This document shows, in pieces, positions 27,905 through 39,900 of a stretch of DNA of 64,000 nucleotides. The first letter of the stretch is position 1. Every line of letters starts with the position of its first letter. Position numbers and translations under genes: made by a program. Source of the stretch: Apis mellifera. Lineage: Eukaryota > Arthropoda > Insecta > Hymenoptera > Apidae. Under the pieces are notes generated by a model, which had not been told where the DNA came from, did not search any database, and saw only the letters and a program-made list of their open reading frames with translations. Location: assembly GCF_003254395.2 (NCBI RefSeq), contig NC_037646.1:4108381-4172380 (forward strand). The letters are read 5' to 3'.

Positions 27905-30900
27905 AAGAGTAAAGAAAATGACGAGAGAGAGGGAGAGAGAGAGAGAGAAAAATAGAGAAATCGAGAAAATTCGACCGAGATCAAGTTTTGATGAACATGT
28001 TAATTAATCGATCTTCCTTTTTTCTGTTTCTTCAACGCTCTAGTTGTTCAGGATTAAGCCTCTGCCAGTGTTAGTAAGTACCGCCACTTGATCTGGTGTG
28101 ATTGGACTGCTGTAGTTAGAAGGCTATGCGTTTATTCATACATACATTATATATTATCCACATTACATTTTGAACACACGCATATTGTGTACCGTGTGCG
28201 GTGTGAGTCTGAGTAAATAACGAGTTACGAACAATTAAGCGCAAGCTAACGCTCAGATATCAAGGCAATGCTCGTGATTTATCGCTCGTGTGATGTTTGA
28301 TCTTTTCTTTTCTTTCTTTCTTTTTTTTTTTATCCTTGCCAATGGTTTGTTTTTCTTTTTCTTTTTCAGTTTTTTGTATTTTAACGTTGTCATTTAACAA
28401 CTAATCAACGTTGACATTACATTCATTCGTTAATTATGCATTTGATGAAGATAATGTCAAATATTGTAATATAATGTAACGAACAGACAAGTTTATTGGT
28501 AAATTTTTCTTTTGAAAGTAAATATTCATTGGGAAAAATTTTGTCAAATATTATCTGCAGCGAATATAATAGGATCCATTTAGATCTCTCTTAGAAAGTC
28601 TGAAATTTACCCAGACCCAAGCTGCACGATTATTATTCGATCACCATATCATACGCCATCGCAAGAAAGTAGGCTTCCATTTACTTCATTCCATCATGTT
28701 TCCTGCATTTTTTAGTTTTTCTTTTTTTTTTTTTTCTTTTACTCCAACATTTTGCTAGGTGAATATGATTTAAATGATAAAAACGTGTCAAGTTTCATAA
28801 AATAAAACGTTTATCTCCTTTTTTTCTCTCCTTTTCACCTTCTCTCCCACCTCTCTTTCTATCTCATCTAGTACACACAAGAGTTCTCCTTTTTACTGCT
28901 AATGTTATGGCGTGCCTCGTAGTCACTGAGAGGCGTAGATGATTGCGCGACCATTAAACCATCATCACGTTAGATTTAGCCCGTAGAGATTAGGCCTGTA
29001 CGAATATACCAATTTTTCCCAATTTTTAATTTTCTCTTACGTATTTTCACGCACAGTTTCCTTGGTTCTCGAAAAACGATCTCACGAATCTGTCAGTTGT
29101 GCAAGAAAATCTTTGCAATTTTTAATATAACTTTGAGGAATGATGAAATATCCTTTAATAAGAAGGAACGGATATAAGTTTCTCTATTGAAACTTTTCAA
29201 ATCTTTCCGCGTATTTATTTTCACATAAAATAGGATATCGTTGGGATGATAAATTGTTTCGTAAATCGAGTTTTTAGCTTGCAGGATTCAGATATAATTG
29301 ATAGTAACTTTTCTAGAGAAGCAATCTTTGACATACATTTTCTATTTTATCGAATATAATCATGTAATCTTCTTAGTGCTAGCCAGCTTTTGTTGTTGTA
29401 ACATTGTTATGTATATTATTTTTATATATACGAAAATTTAAAAATTACAATAATTAATTCAAACTATGCAAATAATTCATAAAATCGTATGAATAATTAG
29501 CATGAATTTTCATTCATTGATACGTATAAAATTACGCATAAAATATTTATCCAAAATTATCATAGAAATATCTTTAAATTATAAAACGTGCATGATAAAA
29601 TGATAATAAAAGTTTCGTATATTCAATGATAAAACCATTCGTACGTAAAACGAGTGAAAAGCTCGTATTTCTCATCAAACCATCATTCTTTTCAAACAAT
29701 GCTTTCACTGAAAAGACTTTCTCGTTAATCGTATACTAATCCAATCCACTCGAATCCCTTTCAAATGCTTTTCATCTCGAGAAGAATGCAAAATTAAAAC
29801 GAAGTATACCGAAAATTACTTACAAAGATTAATTCTCAACAAAAAATTCAAATTTTTGGAATATTCGTGCAAGACTGTTTCTCACTCAAACACGAATTTC
29901 ATTCACACTCACTACACTCCACGTCCCCTTTTTCAACTCATAAATGAATCATCGTCGGCATTATAATAAGATTTGCGAATGATTACGCAAAAATGGCATT
30001 TTTATTGTCACTCAGCATCATTATCATTATTCTATTCCTTCGTATGCCGTATTTCTTATTCGCACATTTACGTAGAGAGCCCGAATGCATACTCTGCATA
30101 TCGCGCATTTTCAAGCGTGTATACGTGTGCGTATGTGGCGTGCGTGCGTGTGTCGGTGTGCTGTGTACGTACTACTGTGCAGCATCTAGTGCTTCAGCTT
30201 ATTGTTGGAGAAAAAAAAGAAAAAAAAAAAAAAAGAGAATGAATGTACAGAATAAAAAAAAAAAAAAAGAAAAAAAGAAAAAAGAGGCGTGTCACTTTAT
30301 CCATGTATATGCATCGCTAGATGAACGATCGTTGCACTGGTTTTTAATACGATTTGATAATGACAACGAGATCGTATAACTGTCGTTCAACTTTTTCATA
30401 CGAATCGTTGTTACGAATGTACGTGTAAATATAGAACGATTATAGCTTTTTAAGTCGTGTGATGATGGATTTTTCGAAAACCAGCGATTCAATATTTTTG
30501 TTCTCCTTCTTTTTTTTTTTTTTTTTTTTTTGGTTTTTCTCTAATGGATTGTCAATGATTGCGAATTAATATCGTGCATATCGCATCGTGAACGCTTTAC
30601 GAAATGAGATTTATGCTTGTCGTTTCAATCGAGTTTGTGCAGAAGATATATCGTTTGGTTCCTTGAATATTTTTTGAAAAATGAAAATAACTTTTTCGTT
30701 TTGAAATGGATCGATCATTAAAATGGAGAGAGTGAAATTTGAAGAATTTCACTGATTATTAAAAGTTATTAATTATTTTATTTTATTAACTATTAATTGT
30801 TTAATGGGGAAAATTGAATATAGTTTGATAATTTTTATTTAACAAGAGTGAAAAATAAAAAATTTTTCATATTCAATTCATGCTCGCATTGAATTAAAAC

Positions 30901-33900
30901 ATTTTCATGAAACAGTTGATACGAAAGTTAAACAAATATTAATTTTATATTGCATTTTTCAATGTGAATCTTGTTAATTGAAATTCAAAAATCGTTATAT
31001 CAGGAAAATTTATATCGAACGAATTTAATGAAATTTAAGTTCACATGAAATTTCAATATTTTATTAATCAAAAGTAAATTAATTTTTCCTGCTGCGTCAA
31101 TTCAGAAATAAATTAATCTAACGAAGATTGAAATTTGGAAAAAAAAAAAAATCTTATTTGCTATCATTTTATTATTTTCATTTTATTTTCACGGTAAATT
31201 GCATTATCAAAATTGAGAAAAAAAAAAAAGAAATTTATTACGAAAATATAATATTTCATATTGTGAATGTGAAACGAATAATCCAAAGGTGAACATTTTG
31301 AAGATTATATTACAATCACGATGAGATTAACAATGAAACAAATTGATTCTCGTTCGTAAAGTGTTTTTCGATGCTTGGAAAACGGTGACTGATTCGTACT
31401 ACGCATCGATCGCTATTCAAGTTGAATACAAAATTCCATTGTAAATGCCTATCCCGCGTTGCGCTTACAACGATAATCATCGGATGCTATTAAAATAGGA
31501 ACGGAGAAAGATATGGAATGTATTTCTCCGGGGTAAATGTTCCCGGCAAAAATAGCCGTTCCAATTGAAAGGAAAGTGTACACGCTGTTTGCAATAACTG
31601 TCGCCCAGCGAGCTTACGTTTGTCGCATTCTCCGCTTCTTTTTCGCAGCGATTTAATTAATTAATTTGCAATAGCAATAGCCTAAGCAGCCAACGTAAGC
31701 AGCATCGGCCACAGGCGATCGATAACGTCGTAGAACGAACGTTTCGCCAACGCGTTTTAGGCCAACAAGTAATTTACCCCCGATGTGATTTTCTATTAAC
31801 CTAAATGGTTTCGGTGATCTGAGTGCGAAAATTGTAAAGTATCGCTCTCCTTACCCCCCTCCTTCCTCTTCCTCACCTGAAATTTTAACGATACCACGTC
31901 ACGATACCGATTTTCTGCACCGTTTAACGTTCTTGTTTCTTCTTCTTCTTCTTTTTATTATTATTATCTTATTTTTCCTTATGTCTTCCCGCATCACATT
32001 ATTAAAGGTGTGCAGGATTGTTCCGTATAATTCGAGAAATCGAATTTCGAGAAAGATCGGGAAAATTCGGATAAAGACCTCGATAATTGTCGGCAATTTT
32101 CGGGATTTCGAAAGGACGATTCAGAAAAGTGCAATTTCCGACTCGACTGTGATCGGATGTGATCGGTATCGAAGGCTTTAATAGCCACGTTTCGAGCCGA
32201 TTGTGTTCGATCATGCGTCGATTCGTCCAGAATCGAAAGTTTTGAAAGATCCCAACACGAAATTATCGAGATCTAATCCGATTTTTTCCAATTTGACTCG
32301 AACTCGCGATCCCGCACATCTCTTACACATTACATTTCAACGATATTTATAAAAAAATCTCTCGATGTCATTTCACCGATCTCATATAGGATCACCGATA
32401 CAGCAACCAATCGAAACGAATTTTCCTCCTCCCCGGAACGCGTCGAAAAATATTAATATTACGATCTTTCTGCACCGACAGATATTCGTTCGAGCACAAT
32501 TTGACTATGATCCGTTGGAGGACGAGCTGATACCGTGCGCCCAAGCCGGGATCGCGTTCAAAACCGGCGACATCCTGCAGATCATCAGCAAGGACGATCA
32601 TTATTGGTGGCAAGCGCAGAAGGACAACGCGGCCGGTTCCGCGGGGTTGATACCTTCTCCTGAACTTCAGGAACGACGTATCGCTTACATGGCAATGGAA
32701 AAGAACAAGCAAGAACAAGGTAACATTCGAAATGAAGTAATAATCGTGGTCACAAGTGTGTCGTGGTAGATGAGCGCATATGCGTTCAATTTATTAAATT
32801 GTTGTTGGCTATTATAGCATAGAGAAATATTCAGTGAGAGAAAGAAACAAGGTAGTCGAGTTGTTTGAGTAAATGTTTTACGTTCAAAATTAATCCTCAG
32901 TGGCTGTTCACTCTTTTGGCATTATAAATTATATATGGAATTACGGTTTTATAGTGCAGAAATTTATAATATATTCATTATTAGTTATTAATTATAAATT
33001 TGTCATATAATGTATTTTATGGTTTTTTTTTTAGAGAAAAATTAATTTATCATTTTAATCCCTTTCACTTTTTACTATAAAAATAATTAAAAATAGCTAC
33101 TGAGGATTTAAAACAAATCTAGTTGTGTGTATAACAATATTTCGTGATAATAGTTTAATTCGTTAATTAGTAAATATAGCTTCATTAATATCACTACACC
33201 ACGAAGAAATAATTCGAAAGTATTCACTTTGTAAGTAATATAAATCCCAATTTAAAAAATTTTTTCTTCTAAGGAAGAAAAAAGATAGAAGTTTCAAACA
33301 TATATTCTTGTAACAACATGTCCTCTTTGAGAATATATATCTTGCATATATTTTTCTGCCTCATCTAAAAGTGCAAAACTTAGATTAACTTATACATTAT
33401 ATTATTATAATAACAATAATTTCACTTTCTTAACATAAGGTTTAATCCAAGATTTTATAAAATATGCACACTTCCAACATTTTCCTTCGATTATTACAAT
33501 CAAAGATCAAATTTAGATATCAAGAGGATTTTTGATCGTATCAAGGAATCGAACATCGAACAGCAAATAATTAAATCGTCACGAACATTGTTGAACATCA
33601 GAAAGGGAAAGAAACGTTCGCTTCTTTTTTTCTTTTTTTTTTTTTCATCTGTAGCTTAATATCAATACGAAGTTTCAGGATAATTATAGGTTCCAGCAGA
33701 TCGCATTCTGTCTGAATATATCCAGAAAACGGAAAACGAAATTTTTTTCGCCGCGTTTTCCCATCGCCTTACCCATCCATTATCAACCCTGTCACGTTTG
33801 ATTCTCCGATTAATCTCCACTACTCTCGCTGCTGCCATAAAACGAATGTGCTGGTGAATATGATGTCATGTATGTGTTGTTAGATGTGCGCAGGTTTTCA

Positions 33901-36900
33901 ATGGAGCATGTAGTATCGTTCGATGTCAGTCATGTCTATCGTGCGATACGAGAAGTCTACCAAGTTCATCTATATGTGTTTTTTTTTCTTTTTTTTCTCT
34001 CTCTCTCTCTCTGTGTCTCTCTCTCTTTGTCTCTCTATCTCTTACGCTCTTTTTCTCTCTCACTGTGGAACCAGTGATTACGAAAGTTTGAGCGTTTCAA
34101 TTGACTGATCGTGATTACGGGTAATAAAATTGCGATTCTCTATTCAAACGATTCAGCGTTACTCTTGACTTTTTTTTTTTTAAAGTGAACTACGTATACA
34201 GATTAATTTTTTTCTTTTTTTTTTTTTTTTTCGTTTCGACCTACTTCTTTTGATCGTTTTTACTTCACAAAATTGCATATAAATGGCCCATCTTCTCGAG
34301 TTGATTATACTCGCGATAATACAATATGGTTATAATAATTTATCGTGTAATTTACGCGGGGAGATTATAAAGGATAAAGAGAAAGAACAACGAATGCCAT
34401 GAAATTTTTTTCAATTTAGACATTAGACTACTGTAGATTACAAAAATAAGAATTGTGCACTTATATATATATACATATAAAAGGAGTATTAATATTATTT
34501 GACATGCACGAGATTTTTTTTTTTATTAATTTCTTATATCAAATCTTAAACCATTAAATACGAATAATTTTATTTCATAATTATTCAACAATTCTACCAA
34601 CAAATTACATTACATATCATAAAATCACCAAAAATGAACATTCCCTGTTTTCCCCTTTACCCTTCATATAAATAGAAATGTATATAGTTCTATCACCTGA
34701 TATACTGATATATGACTGATAACAATAAAAGAGATTAGAGAAATAATTAAGAGGATATTTAATTGGGAAGGGGGGAAGAAAAATGAGAGCAGAATCGTGA
34801 TAAACGAGACAGAATGATAGATTGAAGAGAAATAATTAGCTTCAGTGATACAGTTGTTATTTTGTGTTGTGCGGGGCTAGATGCTGAAGGAGAAGGAGGA
34901 TGTTCTTCTCACACCGAAGGCTGCGACGGTTCGACAGGTATGACTCTGCCTTCAGGTAGACAACGCGTAGAGTCACGTAGAACCGTGTAGTCCGCATGTA
35001 ATATTAAAATATATACTCGTTCCGTGCTTTCAACACACGCATCAACTTGAGAATGAAGAGAAACACTTTTTTACCGAGGTGAAAATATTGTTCAGACTTA
35101 ACTTGAAAGCTTAAAAGGAGAATGGCTTCGATTTTCTTGGCGAACGAACGAATTATAGATAATAATAATAACACTAAAATTTTAAATATATATTTCGTAT
35201 GTATCGAATTATTCACTGAATGCATTTCATCGTCACGAATTATATATATGGACAAATTAATATTAAATTTATACATAATGTTTCAGAATTATAAATTAGT
35301 GAGACAAAGTATTATAGGAAGAATAATGGAAAAAAAATATATTTTTTGTTCAATAAATATAGGATAACGTATAAGGACACTCACTTTGTTCTATGTAAAA
35401 TTTTGTGAAAAGGCTAGTAGATCTTTCTTTTCTATTTTCATATTTTATTTTAGTATTATTATATTTTATATACATCGAGTTATATTAGGTAATACAGAAC
35501 ATGCTTTCATGCAGCGTGCTTCAATGCATGCTTTCGCTAATCATTTCACGCACCTACGCTTGTTTCGCACGACACCACTCGCAAGCACATCGTCGCAGCA
35601 TTGTTATGTTGAGATTTTCAACATAAATTTCCATTACACAAGTTTCATTTTAAACATTAAAAAATTATAAAAAAATTTATTCATAAATAAATTTATCACA
35701 TGTTATATTTTATTATATTACTATGTTACTATTGAAATTAATATTAATATACCCAATTCAGTTTTTATGATTTATATCTTATTTCTAAAAAATCTGTGTA
35801 AAACAAAAAAATATATATTGCACATAAAAAAAGAATAGAAGAATGGTACCAGACGTGAAAACCCGATAACAATAGTTGCTCTGGAACAAAACATAAAAAG
35901 CTTCATTTAATTTTTATTTATTTTAAATATTTTTTTCATTTTTCAAAAAAATAAGGACAACTGAAACAATGGAATGTACAGAGATTTCAAACCTCACATT
36001 TATATAGCAATTTATGCGCTTCATACATTGTATTATTGGATAAATTATGATCTTGAAATCGCAAAACTAAATAAATTTAAATCCCTATATATTTTATATT
36101 ACGACAATTGCTAACACAAATAAAATTTAGATTTTTTCATGTAAAAATTTTGAGGAAGAATCAAAAAATTTATCGTCGAAACCTATTCAGAACATAGAGA
36201 AAACCATGCCATTGAAGTTACTTTTTGGATCATCCCGATATCTCAATCCGTTGCCGAGATATAAGGATTCAAAGTGTCCATAATGTTTAAAGCGTTATAA
36301 ATGGGGCCGTTGACCTATATCTTTTCTTGGAAATGTGTACTGTATCTTTCCAAGAATCGCGCACTATATTTTTCCAGGAATCGCGTCTGTCGCTTGTCTG
36401 GAGTTTGGAATAGGTCAGTGAGATGAGGTGCGAGCAAGAAGTCCGAATAAATAACAAGGACGGAAATAGTAAACCATAGAAAATTACTCTTTCCTTTACA
36501 CGACGATATCTCGGTAACCGGAAGTCGTATCGAAATAAATGAAAAGGCATTTTAAAGAGCAAGATTCTGCGCTTCTAACGAGCTTTCATTCGTTAACCGG
36601 AAGTTATTATTTTTTGAGTTATGACGATTCAAAGTTTTCCTAATTTTAATAGGATTTAATCAGGTTTAATATAATAATCAAAAAATCACTTTTTCTTTAC
36701 GCGATAATATCTCGGTAACCGGAAGTCGTATCGGAATAAATAAAAAAGCGTTTTAAAGGACAAGGTTTCGCGCTTCTAATGAGCTTTTATTCATTAATCG
36801 GAAGTTATTATCTTCGGAATTATAGTGATTCAAATTTTTTTTAATTTTTAATAAGATTCAATCGAGTTTTAAGACGACATGATAGATATGTTTCTTTCTG

Positions 36901-39900
36901 AAGAATTTCTATTAAAAAAAAGAGTTGCTTTATATTCACTGCAAATTATATATATTTTATGATTGATCATTAAAAATTAATCATGAAATAATAATTGTCG
37001 ACATCAAATAAACAAAATAGAAAATCCAATTTTTTTATTCTTAATTTTCATCTTATTTTTTAGAGAATATTAAATATGTAAAATCAAACATTCTTTATAT
37101 TATTTTTAGAATTTTTGGATAAGAATTTAAGAGTTTAAGCTTTGCTAAAGTCAATTCGAATCATATAAAAACAGAATTGGGCTAATTTTCTGATTTTTCA
37201 AAAATATTCACATAATTATTCAAGCAAAATTTTATCTATTGATTCGATTAGGAATCATAATTATGCTTTAATCATGACTCTGATTTTCAAAAATATCAAA
37301 CACACATACACACACGAATACATACAAAAATATACACTAACTATTCAATGAACATACAACCTTAACTTTTCATCTTGTGACCTGCTGGAACACTCATCTC
37401 AGTGGGAATCCCACGCCCTCCTTTATGGTTATGGCTTATCTATGTAAACTGGCTGATTGAATGAGATCTCTTTACCATTAGAGAGAATATGCTTACACAG
37501 TGATTGATATTTACTTGAAGTAGTTCTTCACTTCTATTACGCGTAAAATGCTGTTTCGAGCATTTGAGGAAGATGCTGATTAGCAATATACATATATAGA
37601 TACATATATAGATTTGCTAAATGTTTCAATTACAGCCTCTACCACACGTTACACTTTTACTACGAATTTCAAGGAACGTACGTTATATGAATGGCATAAT
37701 AATTGATACGAATTTCTTCTTCTATATTTTATTTTTTCGTATCAAAACGTTTATCAAGTAATTCTTTGTCGTCGATATTGTATACTTATTGGGACTATTA
37801 TTTTGATTATATAGGTTGTTTTATAATATGAGAAAATAACATGGATGAGATATATAAATTTTTAGATGTAATAATATTATTTTTAAATTATTTTAATTTA
37901 AAATAAAGAAGGTTTTAATCGAATTATACACAATATTCCTTTTTTTTTTTTTAATATGTATAATTTCATGTTATGAAACAGCCTTCAATTTTCTTTATAG
38001 TGTATACTTTTATAATAGTATATAATTTTTCGTGGAAAAATTGTTACTTAATCGCTAGACAATTATCTGGATTGAATCAATTTTATAGAAATCTTGTATG
38101 TTCGATCAATTACTTCATTTTTCGTGAATTTATTAAAATTAAAAAAACCAATTTATTAAAATAAAATTGATAACATCTCGTTTTATTAATATACTTAGAT
38201 TTTCGAATATTTATATTTCATTGTTATTTCAATTTATAAGAATAATCATTTTTATCATTTAAAATTTAGTGAATATAATTTTTCCATGGATGGATTAAAC
38301 ATAAGCTTGATATAAATTGAAATACATTCGTTCTTTCTTGTTTTTTCATGATGAAATATAAGCTCTGAATTCTACAGAGAATTGATCGAACGTACAAGAA
38401 TAAAAAATCACTCTTTTACAGGATTTTCAAATGATTGATGCTCAGTTTTAATTTAATTAAACATTCGACTAACTAATTTTTTACATTTCCAGTGAATTGC
38501 TCAATATTTGGCCGGAAAAAGAAACAGTACAAGGATAAGTATCTCGCAAAACACAACGCAGTATTTGACCAGCTGGATCTGGTCACCTACGAAGAGGTCG
38601 TTAAGCTTCCCTGTAAGTACCTAACATCGTCTGTTAAAATTATTATAATAATTAAATTTATTATTAGTTATTTATTTGAATATTTGATCGATTAAATTGC
38701 GAATAAAATAAAAACATATACTTTATTAACTTGTGAAATAAATAATTTGTATAAATCGATGTCACTATTTGTTTTTTATTAATATTTTTGTAATAATTTT
38801 TCCTACAGATCCTGCATTCCAACGGAAAACATTAGTATTACTGGGAGCACATGGCGTTGGTCGTCGTCAGATAAAAAATACCATTATCGCGAAGCATCCT
38901 GATAAATATGCCTATCCTATTCCACGTAAATAGAAACAATCTTATTATTACATTTTCAAAAACTATTTGGAATATAATATTATTTGTTCAATTTTTCATT
39001 TTCAAGAAGTATTTATCTTTTTCCTTAAGAATTATTTCAATAATTTATTTCTGTTTCTTTGTTTTTTAACTAAATTACATTTCTCTTAACCATCTTTAAA
39101 ATCCGAAAGAAAATTAATATTTGATCGAATCTCTAACTCTAAGAACAGGTACTAAGATTTCGTTGATTTTTCAGATACAACGAGGCCTCCACGGAACGAC
39201 GAAGAGAATGGTCGCAATTATTACTTCATATCGCACGATGAAATGATGAACGATATCCATTCCAATGAATACCTCGAATATGGTAAATATTCATATCGTA
39301 TTACTTCGATTTCTACCAACTTCATCATTTCTAAATCGCAGGTACGCACGAGAACGCAATGTACGGAACGAAGCTCGAGACGATCCGGAAAATTCACGAA
39401 GAGGGGAAGGTGGCGATATTGGACGTCGAGCCCCAAGCCTTGAAAGTGTTGCGTACAGCAGAGTTCGCGCCTTATGTAGTTTTCATCGCTGCTCCAGTGT
39501 TCGAAAATATCACCGATGTAAGTAACGAATATCGATCGTTAACATCTTCCCCGGGGAATCGGGTTAATTATCGTCATAAGGTCACCTAATTGAATTATGA
39601 TTAATCGACTTTTGACGAGATTACGAAACTTCAACGCTTCCATTTAATTCAATTATTTAAATTTTCCCGCCAACAATTACTCGGCTGACTGGATGAAAGT
39701 ATGCACGAGATTTACATTTAGAAGATACATTTCTTGAATTGGCAAAAATAAATAGGAAAGAAGAGAGATAAAGAATAAAATTATAAATTAAAAATGGATT
39801 ACAATAAAAAATAATATAATATTCATAGAGTGCTATAACATCAGAATAATATTATATTGGCATTTAATAACTAGCATTACGTATAATAATACAACTAATA

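Larger units (their letters stand above)
25000..32481 (+). other. CASK long intron, second part, with GC-richer islands
   Basis: Intronic sequence of alternating AT-rich and GC-richer blocks. The islands are about 25030-25560, 26080-26880, 27540-27800 and 31400-31880; the last contains TTAATTAATTAATTT homeodomain-type sequence. It also contains a (GA)n microsatellite (27852-27903), long A/T homopolymers, and a MITE-like element (32002-32326) just before the SH3 exon. Open frames rich in Ser-Leu or Arg-Glu here come from the GA repeat and are not genes. I found no in-phase exon. Confidence 0.65.
32720..38492 (+). other. CASK intron (5.8 kb) with repeats and a candidate cassette exon
   Basis: AT-rich intron containing a (CT)n-rich tract (about 33995-34062), several T homopolymers, a candidate 57-nt cassette exon (34881-34937), and a repetitive block at about 36190-36870 with a 201-bp tandem duplication. 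The remainder has no recognisable content. Confidence 0.75.

Noticed and set aside
27460..27984. 174-codon Ser/Leu-rich frame on - and Arg/Glu-rich frames on +
   Set aside because: They are translations of the (GA)n microsatellite and its flanks, and the frames on both strands are open for the same reason.
32365..32481. In-frame extension upstream of the SH3 exon as an alternative start
   Set aside because: The acceptor at 32480-32481 and the exact family junction CE-IFVRAQ show that the upstream codons are intron.
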